Shown: piece after piece, positions 26,785 to 37,926 of the stretch | Layout: each line of letters opens with the position of its first letter | Position numbering within the stretch: the first letter of the stretch is position 1 | NCBI GenBank assembly: GCA_963820395.1 | Contig: CAWGAE010000019.1 | Span: 62,001-126,000 of the forward strand | DNA length: 64,000 nucleotides | Reading direction: 5' to 3' | From: DATFVJ01 sp963820395 | GTDB lineage: Bacteria; Actinomycetota; Actinomycetes; Streptosporangiales; Streptosporangiaceae | Notes under the pieces: model-generated | Told to the model about the DNA's origin: nothing | Databases searched by the model: none | Seen by the model: only the letters and a program-made list of their open reading frames with translations | Program-made: the position numbers and the translations under genes

Positions 26785-28549
26785 CTAATCAGGCGAAGCC
26801 TGAACATGCCGCAGGCGCAGGACTGTGCCATGGAAAAGCCCGCCGCCGGGTACATGAGCGAACACGCTCCGCGCTTCCGGCACGGGCCAGTACACCGGAG
26901 CCTTGATCATGACCAGCGAGACGAGTGCGGCCGCCAGCGCGCTGAGGACGATCGTCGCTGCTGCCCCCGCGAGCCGTGTCGGCACCATCGCGTTGAACGC
27001 GCGATGCAGCTGGCGGCGGGGGCCGCGTGAGCCGGGCCCGAGACAGTTGAGGGCGGTGAAAACGCCCGCGGCGTAAGCACCGACGACCGGCAACTGCGAG
27101 CCACGCATCGCCATGATCGCCGCGACGGCCACAACGCCGGCGATGAACAACAGCAACGGCGTCACGAGCACCGTCACGACAATCGATCGCGCCAGCGTCC
27201 ACGGCGCGGACAGCGCGACCACCAGCGCGTCCGTCGCCCGGGGGCCCCAGGCATCGCGGCGCACGGCGAGGCGGCTGTGCGCACGGTCACAGGCACGGAG
27301 GACGGCGATCACCGCGAGCACCGCGATCGTGCCCGCGACCGGAAGGATGACACTGATGCCCACCGCTATCACGAACGCCGCTAGCGCAAGTACGCGGCGC
27401 CTGCGCGGCGCCGGAGGACCAGCCGCGGCGGCGTACGCAGCCGGATCCGCCCGCTCCTGCCCCGCCCGCGGCTGCTCCCGCCCGAAGTTACGCGGTGGCG
27501 CGTAGCGCACCGGCGGTAGCAGGTCCGCGACATCGCCAGCAGCCTCGTAGCCAGTGATCGGGGGTCCGTCACCTGGCAGGTGGCGGGTCGCGGCAGGCGC
27601 CGCCGCCATGTCCGGGACAGGCCCGGCCCACGGGCCAGCGGCCGGGAAGGGGATCGCGGCCCCCGGAGGTGGCGGCCCCGGGTGGATCCCCGCGCCCACC
27701 TGGCCGGCCGCGACCTCGGCTTGCCGGGCTTGCGCGGGCGCCGTGAGGTCGAGCTTCGCCACCTGCCTGGCCAGCCAGGCTGCGGTCGGCCGCTGCGAAG
27801 GCTCCCGCGTCAGCGCGGACGCGACGAGCGGGTGGAGCCCCCCAGGTATGCCGGCGAGGTAGGGGTTGCCGTGCAGGATCCGGAAGAAGACAACCTCGAA
27901 GGTGCCGGTCCCGTAGGGCGGCTTGCCCGTCGCGGCGAACGCGACGGTCGCCCCCCACGAGTGCACGTCCGAGCTCTGACCGCTCGGCGTGCCCCCGATG
28001 ACCTCTGGCGCCAGGTAGCCGGGCGTGCCGACGAACATGCCGGTCTCGGTGAGCCGTGTCGTGGTGTCACCTGCCTGGGCGATACCAAAATCGATCACTA
28101 CCGGCTCGTCGCCGACCATCATCACGTTGCCTGGTTTGAGGTCCCGGTGGACCACGCCGGCCGCGTGCACAGCGGACAGCGCCGCGGCGAGACCGTAGGC
28201 GAGGCGTTGCAGCTGCGGGCCGCGCCGCGGCCCGCCCTGTTCGACTACCTGCTCAAGCGTGCGGCCACGCACGTACCTGGTGACGATGTAGGGCACCGGG
28301 CCGGTGACATCGGCGTCGACCACCTCGGCGACGAACGGGCTGCGCACCCGGCGCATCGTCTCGACCTCACGCGCGAGGCGGCGCACGCGCGGTGGCGTCA
28401 CCGGCGATCTGAGAGCGCAGGACCTTGATGGCGACCAAGCGGTTCTCTGGATCGGCGGCCAGGTGCACCACACCCATGCCACCTTCCCCGATCCGGTCGA
28501 GGAGCCGGTACGGGCCCAGCCGATCCGGCACTGCTTCCTGGATGGCCAT
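26785..28549 (-). CDS. Ser/Thr protein kinase with C-terminal membrane domain (one frameshift)
   Basis: ATG 28549 gives MAIQEAVPDRLGPYRLLDRI, then G-loop GEGGMGVVHLA and the lysine in VAIKVL. One extra base near 28398 breaks the frame; the next frame resumes with RRLAREVETMRRV and has VVHRDLKPGNVMM, VIDFGIA, GTPGYLAPEV and SDVHSWGATVAFA. After residue ~280 comes a Pro/Ala-rich linker and then about five hydrophobic stretches (VLALAAFVIAVGISVILPV, VVTVLVTPLLLFIAGVVA, others), so the kinase domain faces the cytoplasm and is anchored. There are no PASTA repeats. The C-terminal part is not a sensor domain I recognise. Corrected length about 587 residues. It lies between the short-chain dehydrogenase and etfB on one strand. 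Confidence 0.9.
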
Positions 28550-28630
28550 CGCAATTGCACCCTACGAGATCTCGTGCCCGGCCGTCACCTGTTGCACGAA
28601 ACTCCGCGGCGGGTTTTGCGGGCGAGCGCC

Positions 28631-29426
28631 TCACGGCCGGCCGAATCGCTCCACTACAGCCCGGACCACGGCTCGTGGCGCGATCCTGTTCAGCTGCGCG
28701 ACCGTCTTGTATTGCGCGCCCGGTATCGAAAGCGAGCGTCCCGCCGCGACCGCGGCGAGGCCGGCCCTCGCCACATCGTCGCTGTCCAGCCAGGCGAATC
28801 CAGGTATATCGCGCACTTCCACCCCGTTCGCCGCATGGAACTCCGGTCCGGGTGAAGCCAGGGCACAGGGCGGTGACATGAACGCCCCGCTTACGCACCT
28901 CCGCGTGCAGGCTCTCACTGAACGAAGTGACGAACGCCTTTGTGGCCGAGTACGTGGCGCTGCCCGGCGCAAGCAGGAACCCGGCCATCGAGGACACGTT
29001 CAGGATGCCGCCATGACCTCGCTCAAGCATGCCGGGCAGCGCCGCGTGCGCGAGCCGGGTCAGCGCCACGACGTTGAGCTGGATCTGGCTCTCCGCGCTC
29101 CGCACCGGCTGCCCGGCAAAGGGCCCGGAGGTACCGAAACCCGCGTTGTTGACCAGCAACTCCACGGGCCTGGCCCGGTCAGCGAGCCGCGCCTCGACCG
29201 GGGCGCGCGCCCGCGGCTCGGCGAGATCGGCGGCCAGCACCTCCACGTTGACCTTGTGCTCGGCGGACAGCCGCGCCGCCACCTCGGTCAGCCTGTCCAG
29301 CCTGCGCGCGACCAGGACCAGTTCGGTGCCCGCCGCGGCGAGCAGCCGCGCGCAACTGGCGCCGATACCACTGGATGCGCCGGTGACGAGCGCGCTGCGG
29401 TACGCCTGCGCGGTGATCTGGCCCAT
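28631..29426 (-). CDS. Short-chain dehydrogenase/reductase (one frameshift)
   Basis: NAD(P)-dependent SDR. N-terminal cofactor motif ALVTGASSGIGASCA, ARRLDRL suggesting NADP, NNAGFG, the serine of the catalytic set in ILNVSSMAGF and YSATK with catalytic Tyr and Lys. The frame shifts by one base near 28844, after ALCPGFTRT, and resumes with EFHAANG, DIPGFAWLDSDDVARAGLAAV and a normal SDR C-terminus to the stop at 28631. Corrected length about 264 residues, typical of classical SDRs. Substrate unknown. The uncorrected frame would run into the kinase gene. Confidence 0.9.
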
Positions 29427-29448
29427 GTCCTGCCTCCTCGAGTTGCCG

Positions 29449-29859
29449 TCAGCTTCCCGTCACGAGCCGCCGGAGCGCCTGCGCCGCGCGCGCGTTCTCG
29501 TCGGCGTGGGCGACAAGGGCCTTGGCGAGCGCGTCCGCCCACTCGTCAAGCTGCACCTGCTGGCGCGAGAGCACGACGCCGCGCACCTCATGGCAGATCT
29601 CGGCAACGGGCTGGCCGCGCCGCACGCCAAGCGACATGACCTGCTCGCCGAGCCGCACGGTCACCCGCTGCACCTCGCCGGGCCTGCCGCGCATCCGGTC
29701 GGCCATGGTCCGCTCCCGCTCAACCGTCACCGAGCCAGGCGGCAGCGCCTCACCCAGGCTCTCGGTGAATACGCGCGCGTAGGTGGCGACGTCAGCTGTG
29801 TCGGCCCGGAGAGCCGCCGCGACCATATCGAAGGAGGGTCCAGCTTCCGGCTCGGTCAT
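29449..29859 (-). CDS. Conserved hypothetical protein (136 aa)
   Basis: 136 residues starting MTEPEAGPSFDMVAAALRAD. Central part has YARVFTESLGEALPPGSVTVERE and VQRVTVRLGEQVMSLG, with a helical C-terminus QQVQLDEWADALAKALVAHA. No signal peptide, membrane segment or catalytic motif. It looks like a soluble alpha/beta protein of actinobacteria with unknown function. It lies between the enoyl-CoA hydratase and the short-chain dehydrogenase, 22 bases before the latter, so it is probably in the same transcript. Confidence 0.8.
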   Translation of the reverse strand: MTEPEAGPSFDMVAAALRADTADVATYARVFTESLGEALPPGSVTVERERTMADRMRGRPGEVQRVTVRLGEQVMSLGVRRGQPVAEICHEVRGVVLSRQQVQLDEWADALAKALVAHADENARAAQALRRLVTGS

Positions 29860-29928
29860 CGTCGGTCCGTTCGCGATCAGTCTTGGTTGCGAGGCCCCTG
29901 CCGGGCAGGTGCCCGGATGACACCAGCC

Positions 29929-30750
29929 TCACCGCCCGGCGAAGGTGGCCTTGCCAGGTCCATTCTCGATGAAGCTGCGCATTCCCGTCCGCTGGTCCTC
30001 GGTCGCGAACAGCGCCGCGAAGTGCAGCCGCTCGATCTCCAGGCCGCTGCCCAGATCCACCTCCAGGCCGTCGTCGATGGCCCGCTTCGCGGCACTCAGG
30101 GCGACCGCGGGCCCATTCGCGTACCGCGCCACCATGTCTTGTGCCGCGTCGTACACCTGGTCGTCCGGCACGACCTTGTCGACCAGCCCGATGGCCAGCG
30201 CCTCCTCCGCACCCACGAACCGCCCGGTGAAGACGATGTCCTTAGCCCTGGCCGCGCCGACCAGGCGCGGCAGCCGCTGGCTACCTCCCCCGCCTGGGAT
30301 GATGCCCAGCAGGATCTCGGGCTGGCCGAGTTTCGCGCTCTCCCCCGCGACGCGGAAATCCGCGCAGAGGGCAAGCTCCATCCCGCCACCGAGCGCGTAA
30401 CCGGTGATCGCGGCTACAACGGGCTTGGGGATCTTGGCGATCGCGGTGAGTGCCGCCTGCAGCCGGAGGGTTTGCGCGGCCATCTGCGGGTAGCTCGCCT
30501 CCGCCATCTCCTTGATGTCGGCGCCCGCGGCGAACAACTTCTGGCCGCCGTACACGACCACGCCGCGGACAGCCGGATCCGCCCCGACCGCAGCGGCCGC
30601 CGCCGCAAGCTCTTGCTGCACCTGCGCGTTCAGCGCGTTCATCGGCGGCCGGGCCAGCCGGACGGTGGCGACGGCCCCGTCAATCTCGACCCGGACATGG
30701 CGGTCGCCGTCCGCCGGGGAGGCGGGCTGCTGAATGATTTCATCGTTCAT
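29929..30750 (-). CDS. Enoyl-CoA hydratase/isomerase family protein
   Basis: Crotonase-fold enzyme, likely hydrating 2-enoyl-CoA in beta-oxidation. 273 residues with a short N-terminal extension, then ATVRLARPPMNALNAQ, the oxyanion-hole segment KLFAAGADIKEMA, GYALGGGMELALCADFRVA and the catalytic glutamate region GQPEILLGIIPGGGGSQRLPRLVG. The second glutamate positions fit a true hydratase. C-terminal EDQRTGMRSFIENGPGKATFAGR is normal. The nearby etfBA pair would take electrons from the acyl-CoA dehydrogenase step. Exact chain length not predictable. Confidence 0.92.
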   Translation of the reverse strand: MNDEIIQQPASPADGDRHVRVEIDGAVATVRLARPPMNALNAQVQQELAAAAAAVGADPAVRGVVVYGGQKLFAAGADIKEMAEASYPQMAAQTLRLQAALTAIAKIPKPVVAAITGYALGGGMELALCADFRVAGESAKLGQPEILLGIIPGGGGSQRLPRLVGAARAKDIVFTGRFVGAEEALAIGLVDKVVPDDQVYDAAQDMVARYANGPAVALSAAKRAIDDGLEVDLGSGLEIERLHFAALFATEDQRTGMRSFIENGPGKATFAGR

Positions 30751-30797
30751 GAGTCAAGGATGCACTGAAGCGGCACTGCCGCGTTCCGCGGCTGTCT

Positions 30798-30867
30798 TTC
30801 GCGTTCTCCGCGCCGGGGCAGCTTCGCGTCCTCCGCGCCGGGGCAGCTTCGCGTTCTCCGGCGCCCG
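30798..30867. repeat. 25-base tandem repeat, about 2.5 copies
   Basis: Unit begins TTCGCGTTCTCCGCGCC and is repeated at 30798, 30823 and partly 30848, in the 169 bases between the enoyl-CoA hydratase start and glgP stop. Second copy has one base change. No gene in this gap. Confidence 0.85.
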
Positions 30868-30919
30868 GTGGCTCGGTTCGGGCGTTCACCGATCTGCCGT
30901 CCCGGCGGCGGCAAGCGGA

Positions 30920-33569
30920 TCAGCGGAGGTCGCCGTTGGTCAGTCCGGCCGGCGCGGGTGGCAACGCGACAAGGCCCAGCTCGGCGCGGCTGGCAAGCAG
31001 CGGATGCCGCGGCAGCACCCGCACCGTGTAACCGAACGGGCCTGGGCGGTCCAGTTCCACCGAGCCCGAGTAATGACAGACGGCGCCATCCGGTGCGTCG
31101 TCGCCGTCCTGGCTGAGCGGCGTATACACGGGCTCGATGATCTCGTCGTCGTCGGCGGCCCGGCCATGCACGAGCTCGACCATCACGTCGGCGGGTGCCA
31201 CCTTGCCGAGCGCCACGGTCGCCCGCACGCTGAAACAGGCGCCAAGCCGCAGGTCCGCGGTGCCCGCCTCGACGTGCTCGATCCGTACGTCGTGCCAAGC
31301 CGCGGAAATCCCCTTCTTCCAGTCGGCGAGCTCGCGCGCGGCCGCGTAACGCCTGCCGTCAGGCCCTGGGGCCGCGAGCGTGCGAGACGCCTGGGCGGCG
31401 GGCGCGTAGAGCCTGGTCACATACTCCTGGAGCATGCGCGACGACAGCACCTTCGGGCCGAGCGAGGACAGCGTGTGCTTGACCATCTCGATCCAGCGCC
31501 GCGGCAGGCCATCGCCATCCCTGCCGTAGAACAGCGGCGCGACGTGCTGGCCGAGCAGCTCGTACAGGGCCGTCGCCTCGAGCTCGTCCCGCCGGTCCGG
31601 ATCATCGACACCGTCCGCGGACGGGATGTCCCACCCATTGGCACCGTCGGACCACTCGTCCCACCAGCCGTCCCTGACCGACAGGTTCAGGCCGCCGTTG
31701 AGCGCCGCCTTCATGCCCGAGGTACCGCACGCCTCGAGCGGGCGCAGCGGGTTGTTCATCCAGACATCGCAGCCCTGCACCAGCGCCTGGCCGAGTGCCA
31801 TGTCGTAGTCGGGCAAAAATACGATGCGGTGGCGCACCCGCGGGTCGTCGGCGAACCGCACCATCTGCTGTATGAGCTCCTTGCCGCCCTCATCAGCGGG
31901 ATGTGCCTTACCCGCGATCACGATCTGCACCGGCCGTTCCTCGTCGAGCAGCAGCCCGGCGAGCCGCTCCGGATCGCGCAACATGAGGGTGAGCCGCTTG
32001 TACGAGGGAACCCTGCGGGCAAAGCCGACGGTCAGCACGTCCGGGTCGAGCACGTCATCGATCCAGCTCAACTCGGCTTCGGTCGCGCCCCGCTGCCGCC
32101 ACGACGCGCGCAGCCGCTGCCTGGCGGCAGCCACCAGGCGCTCGCGGAGCCGTCGGCGGATCGCCCAGATCTCGTCGCCCGGGACGACCGCGACCTGATC
32201 CCAGCCGCGCCCGTGCTCGACCAGCCCAGGGCCGATCTCGCGTTCCGCGGCCCCGAGAACCTCACGCGCGACCCAGGTGGGGGCGTGCACGCCGTTGGTA
32301 ATCGAGCCGATGGGGACCTCGGCCGAGTCGAAGCCCGGCCAGAGGCCGCCGAACATCTCCCGGCTGACCCTGCCGTGCAGCGCGCTCACGCCGTTCACCC
32401 GCTGGGACAGCCGCATGCCCATCACCGCCATGTTGAACACGTCGGGATCCCCGCCCGGGTAGGTCTCCGCGCCAAGCGCGAGCACCCGGTCGGCGGGCAG
32501 CCCTTGCTGCGGCAGAGCTACCGGAAAAGTAATCCTTGACCAGCTCCTTCGGGAAGCGGTCGATCCCGGCCGGGACCGGCGTATGGGTGGTGAACACCGT
32601 GCCGACCCGGCACGCCTCGACCGCCTCGTCGAAGCTGAGCCCCTCCGCGGCATGCTCGCGGATGCGCTCAAGGCCCAGGAAACCGGCATGCCCCTCGTTG
32701 GTGTGGAAAACCTCCGGCTCGGGATGCCCGGTGATCGCGCAATAGGCACGCACGGCCCGTACGCCCCCGATGCCGAGCAGCAGCTCCTGGCGGAGCCTGT
32801 GTTCGCCGGCGCCCCCGTACAGCCGGTCGGTGACCTCGCGCAAGGCAGGCTCGTTCTGCTCGATGTAGGAGTCGAGCAGCAGCAGCGGCACCCGGCCCAC
32901 CTGCGCACGCCACACCTGGGCGGCAAGCTCGCACGGGGCGCTGGGCGCGCCGCCGCCCGGGAGCGGCACGGCGATCCGTACGGCCTCACCGTCGGGGCCG
33001 TGCAGCAGGCTGAGCGGCAGCCCATTCGGGTCACTGGCTGGGTAACGCTCGAGCTGCCAGCCCTCGCTCGACAGCGACTGGTTGAAGTAACCGTGGCGGT
33101 AGAGCAGCCCCACCCCGATGATCGGCACACCAAGATCGCTCGCCGTCTTGAGGTGATCACCGGCCAGGATGCCGAGCCCGCCCGAGTACTGCGGCAGCGC
33201 GGCGGTAATGCCGAACTCCGGCGAGAAGTAGGCGATGGCGGCCGGCGGCGCGGTGGCGGGGTCGTCCGCGCCGAGTGCCTGATACCAGCGCCGGCCTTCC
33301 AGGTACTCGTGCAGGTCGTCGGTGGCGTCACTGAGCCGTCGCAGGAACCGCCTGTCCTCGGCCAGCCGGGCCAGTTGCTCCGGCGGCACCTCGCCGAGCA
33401 GCCGGACCGGATCGTGACCGACCGCTTCCCATCGCTCGCGGTCGATCGAGGCGAACAGGTCAAGCGCTTCCGGATGCCAGGACCACCGCAGATTCAGCAT
33501 CAGCTCGCCAAGCGGAGCCAGCGACTCCGGCAGCGCGGCCGCGACGGTGAACCGGCGGATCGCTCTCAT
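30920..33569 (-). CDS. glgP: Alpha-glucan phosphorylase, GT35 family (one frameshift)
   Basis: PLP-dependent release of glucose 1-phosphate from glycogen or maltodextrin. About 882 residues. An N-terminal DUF3417 segment (LGELMLNLRWSWHPEALDLF) marks the actinobacterial type. Then YFSPEFGITAALPQYSGGLGILAGDHLKTASDLG, FHTNEGHAGF, and after a one-base frame break near 32521 (VKDYFSG to LPQQGLPADRV), NMAVMGMRLSQRVNGVS, GSITNGVHAPTW, and the PLP lysine region EACGTSGMKAALNGG. Removing one base restores the full reading frame. It is divergent from glgE-treS-pep2-glgB, giving a locus for both synthesis and breakdown of alpha-glucan. Confidence 0.93.
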
Positions 33570-33827
33570 CTCCTGGCCTCCCTCATATGCGGGCTGATAT
33601 GCGATCCGGGGGGTCGCAAGCCACCGCCGCAGCCTGGCGGGCGCGAGCCGCGGGCACGCCCGGTGCCGCTACGCGGCGTCCCGCCCGCCGCCCGCGGCAC
33701 ACGTCCCGCGTGGACGTCTGAAGACATCGCGTCTCTCACGGGGAGTGACCCTAATCTGTGCCGTGGCTAACTAGCGAACTGGACTGGTAAACACGGAGTC
33801 CCATGTCTGCACCCGAGGGAAAAGAAG
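33570..33827. promoter_or_regulatory. Divergent promoter region of glgP and glgE
   Basis: 258 bases between two start codons facing apart. It must hold both promoters. The segment near 33740-33790 is less GC-rich (CCCTAATCTGTGCCGTGGCTAACTAG) and probably carries the glgE promoter. GAGGG lies eight bases before the glgE ATG. No clear operator dyad found. Confidence 0.5.
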
Positions 33828-35902
33828 ATGCCTGCGGACGACAGCAACCCGTCAAGGATGGGTAGCGTGACAGTGATGATCGGACGCATCCCCATCCTAG
33901 ACGTGGAGCCCGTGATCGACTGCGGTCGAAGGCCGGTGAAGGCCGTCACGGGCGAATCATTCGAGGTCTTCGCGACCGTCTTCCGCGAAGGGCACGAGAT
34001 GCTCGGCGCGGAAGTGATCCTGCACGATCCCCACGGCAGCGCCGGGCCGCGGATCCGCATGCGCGAGCTCGTGCCATGGACCGACCGTTACGGCGCCGAG
34101 GTCACGGTGACCTCGATGGGCGCGTGGCAGTTCCACATCGAGGCATGGGGCGACCCGTTCGCGCACTGGTATCACGACGCCGGCATCAAGATCCCCCGTG
34201 GCCAGGACGTCGAGCTGATGCTCGCCGAGGGCGCGCTGCTGTTCGACCGCGCCGTGCGGCGGGCCCGCGAGCCGATGCGGGCCGTGCTCGCCGCTGTCTC
34301 AGCGCGGTTGCGCGATCGCGGCCATCCCGGCCGCCGACCGGCTCGCCGCTGCCTCAGACCCCGAGGTGACCGCGATCATCGACGCCCATCCACTGCGCGA
34401 GCACCTGACCCGGTCCAGGAGATTCCCCATCGTCGTGCACAGGGAACGGGCGGCCTACGGCGCCTGGTACGAGTTCTTCCCGCGCTCCGAAGGGGTGCAA
34501 TTCGACCCGATGGGCCGGATGGAGCCGATCACGGGAACCCTTCGAACCGCGGCACGGCGGCTCGACGCCATTGCCGCGATGGGTTTCGACGTGGTTTACC
34601 TGCCACCGATTCACCCGATCGGGTACACCGAAAGGAAAGGCCGTAACAACACCCTCGAGGCCAGGTCGGGCGATCCCGGCTCGCCATGGGCGATCGGATC
34701 GGCGGAGGGCGGTCACGATGCGGTCCACCCCGACCTCGGCACGCTGGCGGATTTTGACGCTTTCGTCGCGCGCGCCGCGGAACTCGGCCTGGAGGTCGCG
34801 CTCGACTTCGCGCTGCAGACCTCACCCGACCACCCGTGGGTGAAAGAGCATCCGGAATGGTTCACCACCAGGGCAGACGGTTCCATCGCCTACGCGGAGA
34901 ACCCGCCGAAAAAATACCAGGACATCTATCCGGTCAACTTCGACAACGATCCCGGAGGGCAGTTACGCCGAGGTGCTCCGCATCGTCAGGCATTGGATGG
35001 ACCACGGCGTGCGGATCTTCCGCGTGGACAACCCGCACACCAAGCCGATGTGGCTGTGGGAGCGGCTGCTCGCCGACGTGCACGCCACCGACCCGGACGT
35101 GCTGTTCCTCGCCGAGGCATTCACCCGGCCCGCCGCGATGCATACCCTCGCCAAGATCGGTTTCCACCAGTCCTACACGTACTTCACCTGGCGCGTCACG
35201 GCCGCCGAGCTCGAGGAGTATATGAGCGAGCTATCCGGGCCCGCGGCCGCCTACATGCGGCCCAACTTCTTCACGAACACCCCTGACATCCTGCACGCCT
35301 ACCTGCAGCACGGCGGCCCCGCCGCGTTCAAGGTGAGAGCCGTGCTCGCGGCGATGCTTTCACCCAGCTGGGGCATCTACTCTGGTTACGAGCTGTGCGA
35401 GAACGTACCGGTGCGCCCGGGCAGCGAAGAGTACCTCGATTCGGAGAAATACCAGTACAAGCCGCGTGACTGGGAGGGCGCCGAGCGGAGTGGCGGTAGC
35501 ATCGCCCCGTTCATAACAAAACTCAATCTAATCCGACGTGCTCACCCTGCCCTGCACCGGCTGCGTAACCTACGCTTTCATTACGTCGACCAGCCGGAGC
35601 TAATCTGCTTCTCCAAACGGCTCACTGTGGCGGATACAGTGCAGGGGGGCCGATCCACCCCGGCGGGCCAGGAAGCTGACACCGTCCTGGTCGTCGTGAA
35701 TATCGACCCGCATCAGCCGCGCGATGCGACCTTGTGGCTCGACCTGACCGCACTCGGCTGCGGCGCAGGCGAGGACCTCCTGGTCACGGACGAGCTGACC
35801 GGCGAGTCGTACCTGTGGGGCCGGGCGAACTATGTTCGCCTCGACCCGGCACGCGCCCCCGCGCACATTTTCACCGTCAAGGTCCGGCCAGCCCAGCCGT
35901 AA
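33828..35902 (+). CDS. glgE: Alpha-1,4-glucan:maltose-1-phosphate maltosyltransferase (two frameshifts)
   Basis: GH13_3 enzyme that extends alpha-glucan with maltose 1-phosphate. ATG 33828 has GAGGG at good spacing; the conserved part starts at IGRIPILDVEPVIDCGRRPVKAV. N-terminal beta-domain, then after a one-base break near 34311 RFPIVVHRERAAYGAWYEFFPRS, GFDVVYLPPIHPIGYTERKGRNN, DFALQTSPDHPWV; a second break near 34953 in DNDPEGSYAEVL, then HGVRIFRVDNPHTKP with the nucleophile Asp, VLFLAEAFTRPA with the acid/base Glu, and YELCENVPV. Both breaks are extra bases and restoration gives about 690 residues, a normal size. First gene of glgE-treS-pep2-glgB. Confidence 0.93.
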
Positions 35903-36025
35903 CCGCGGCGGACAGTGGGCCGCCCCGAGCGGCCCACAAGGTAAGCGAACAACGCCAGACCGGATCTTCGGCAGGCACAAATGCACACCCGCCGCACAAA
36001 CGCAGCAGCACTCTGGGAGACGCCA

Positions 36026-37822
36026 GTGGCGAGACAGCCTGACCCGGTCAGGCCCGGGCCGGTCCGCTCCGGTTTCGGGCCTGTTCACAGCGAACCGGTA
36101 CCCGATTCGTTCTCGTCCGGGCCCCGTGATCCGCACTGGTACAAGCGCGCAGTCTTCTATGAGGTCGTCGTCCGCGGTTTCCACGACTCCAACGGCGACG
36201 GCACGGGCGACCTGCAGGGCCTGACTTCGCGGCTGGATTACCTGCAGTGGCTCGGCATCGACTGCATCTGGCTGCTGCCGATCTACGCCTCACCGCTCAA
36301 GGACGGTGGGTATGATATTTCGGACTTTATGACGATTTTGCCGGATTTCGGGCATATTGGGCACTTCGTCGAAATGGTCGACGAGGCGCACGCGCGGGGC
36401 ATCCGGGTGATCGCGGATCTGGTCATGAATCACACCAGCGACCAGCATCCATGGTTCCAGGCTTCGCGGGGCGACCCGGACGGCCCGTACGGCGATTTCT
36501 ACGTGTGGTCGGACACCGACGACAAGTACCAGGACGCCAGGGTCATCTTCGTCGACACCGAACATTCAAACTGGACCTACGACCAGGTCCGCGGCCAGTA
36601 CTACTGGCACAGGTTCTTCTCCCACCAGCCCGATCTCAACTACGAGAACCCCAGGGTCGCCGAGGCCATGCTGGAGGTGCTGCGGTTCTGGCTCGATCTC
36701 GGCATCGACGGGTTCCGGCTGGACGCCGTGCCCTACCTGTACGAGCGTGAGGGCACCAACTGCGAGAACCTCAAGGAAACCCACGAGTACCTCAAGCGCG
36801 CCCGCGCTGAGGTCGACCGGCTGTACCCGGACCGGGTGCTGCTCGCCGAGGCCAACCAGTGGCCAGACGACGTGGTCCAGTACTTCGGCGACGCCGAGAC
36901 CGGCGGCAACGAGTGCCACATGGCGTTTCACTTCCCGCTGATGCCGCGCATCTTCATGGCGGTGCGGCGCGAGCAGCGCTATCCGATCTCGGAAATCCTG
37001 GCCCAGACCCCGGACATTCCCGAGCACTGCCAGTGGGGCATCTTCCTGCGTAATCACGACGAGCTGACGCTCGAGATGGTCACCGACGACGAGCGGGACT
37101 ACATGTACGTCGAGTATGCGAAGGACCCGCGGATGAAGGCGAACATCGGCATCCGCCGCCGGCTCGCCCCCCTGCTCGACAACGACCGCAACCAGCTTGA
37201 GCTGTTCACCGCGCTGCTGCTTTCGCTGCCCGGTTCGCCGGTGCTCTATTACGGCGACGAGATCGGCATGGGTGACAACATCTGGCTCGGTGATCGTGAC
37301 GGCGTGCGGACGCCGATGCAGTGGACGCCCGACCGCAACGCGGGATTCTCCAGCTGCGACCCGGCACGGCTCTACCTTCCGCTGATCATGGATCCGATCT
37401 ACGGTTACCAGGCCATCAATATCGAGGCACAGCAGAAGAACGCCGGCTCGCTGCTGAACTGGACCAAACGGATGATCGAGATCCGCAAGCGCCACCCGGT
37501 GTTCGGCCTCGGCACCCACGAGGAGCTCACATCCTCGAACCCGAGCGTGCTCGCGTTCGTCAGGGAATACGGCCGCAGCGGCCATGCGCGGAGCGGCACT
37601 GGGCCGGACGGGTCGGATCGGATACTTTGCGTGAACAACCTGTCCAGGTTCCCGCAGCCCGTCGAGCTCGACCTGCGCCGCTTCAAGGGAGTGACACCGA
37701 TCGAGTGCATGGGGGGCGTGCGGTTCCCGCCGATCGGTGAGCTCAGTTACCTGCTGACCCTGCCGGGGCATGGCTTCTACTGGTTCCAGCTCCCCCCGCC
37801 GCGAGACGAGGAGCGGCCGTGA
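36026..37822 (+). CDS. treS: Trehalose synthase (maltose/trehalose interconversion)
   Basis: GH13_16 enzyme isomerising trehalose and maltose; with Pep2 it supplies maltose 1-phosphate to GlgE. I choose GTG 36026 because GGGAG lies six bases upstream; ATG 35981 is an in-frame alternative. Clear identity to the mycobacterial protein: DPHWYKRAVFYEVVVRGF, GGYDISDF, IADLVMNHTSDQHPWFQ, nucleophile Asp in GFRLDAVPYL, acid/base Glu in VLLAEANQWP, and NHDELTLEMVTDDERDYMY. 598 residues, no frame problem. No fused maltokinase; pep2 follows 104 bases later. Confidence 0.96.
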   Translation: MARQPDPVRPGPVRSGFGPVHSEPVPDSFSSGPRDPHWYKRAVFYEVVVRGFHDSNGDGTGDLQGLTSRLDYLQWLGIDCIWLLPIYASPLKDGGYDISDFMTILPDFGHIGHFVEMVDEAHARGIRVIADLVMNHTSDQHPWFQASRGDPDGPYGDFYVWSDTDDKYQDARVIFVDTEHSNWTYDQVRGQYYWHRFFSHQPDLNYENPRVAEAMLEVLRFWLDLGIDGFRLDAVPYLYEREGTNCENLKETHEYLKRARAEVDRLYPDRVLLAEANQWPDDVVQYFGDAETGGNECHMAFHFPLMPRIFMAVRREQRYPISEILAQTPDIPEHCQWGIFLRNHDELTLEMVTDDERDYMYVEYAKDPRMKANIGIRRRLAPLLDNDRNQLELFTALLLSLPGSPVLYYGDEIGMGDNIWLGDRDGVRTPMQWTPDRNAGFSSCDPARLYLPLIMDPIYGYQAINIEAQQKNAGSLLNWTKRMIEIRKRHPVFGLGTHEELTSSNPSVLAFVREYGRSGHARSGTGPDGSDRILCVNNLSRFPQPVELDLRRFKGVTPIECMGGVRFPPIGELSYLLTLPGHGFYWFQLPPPRDEERP

Positions 37823-37926
37823 GGCGCGGCGCGGGGCGGCGGGCAGGATTGGCATGGCCCTATCCGGGCAGCGTTCGGGGCAGCCCCTGCCCAGAAGGAG
37901 AGTTTGGGATGGTGTAAACGAGAGCC

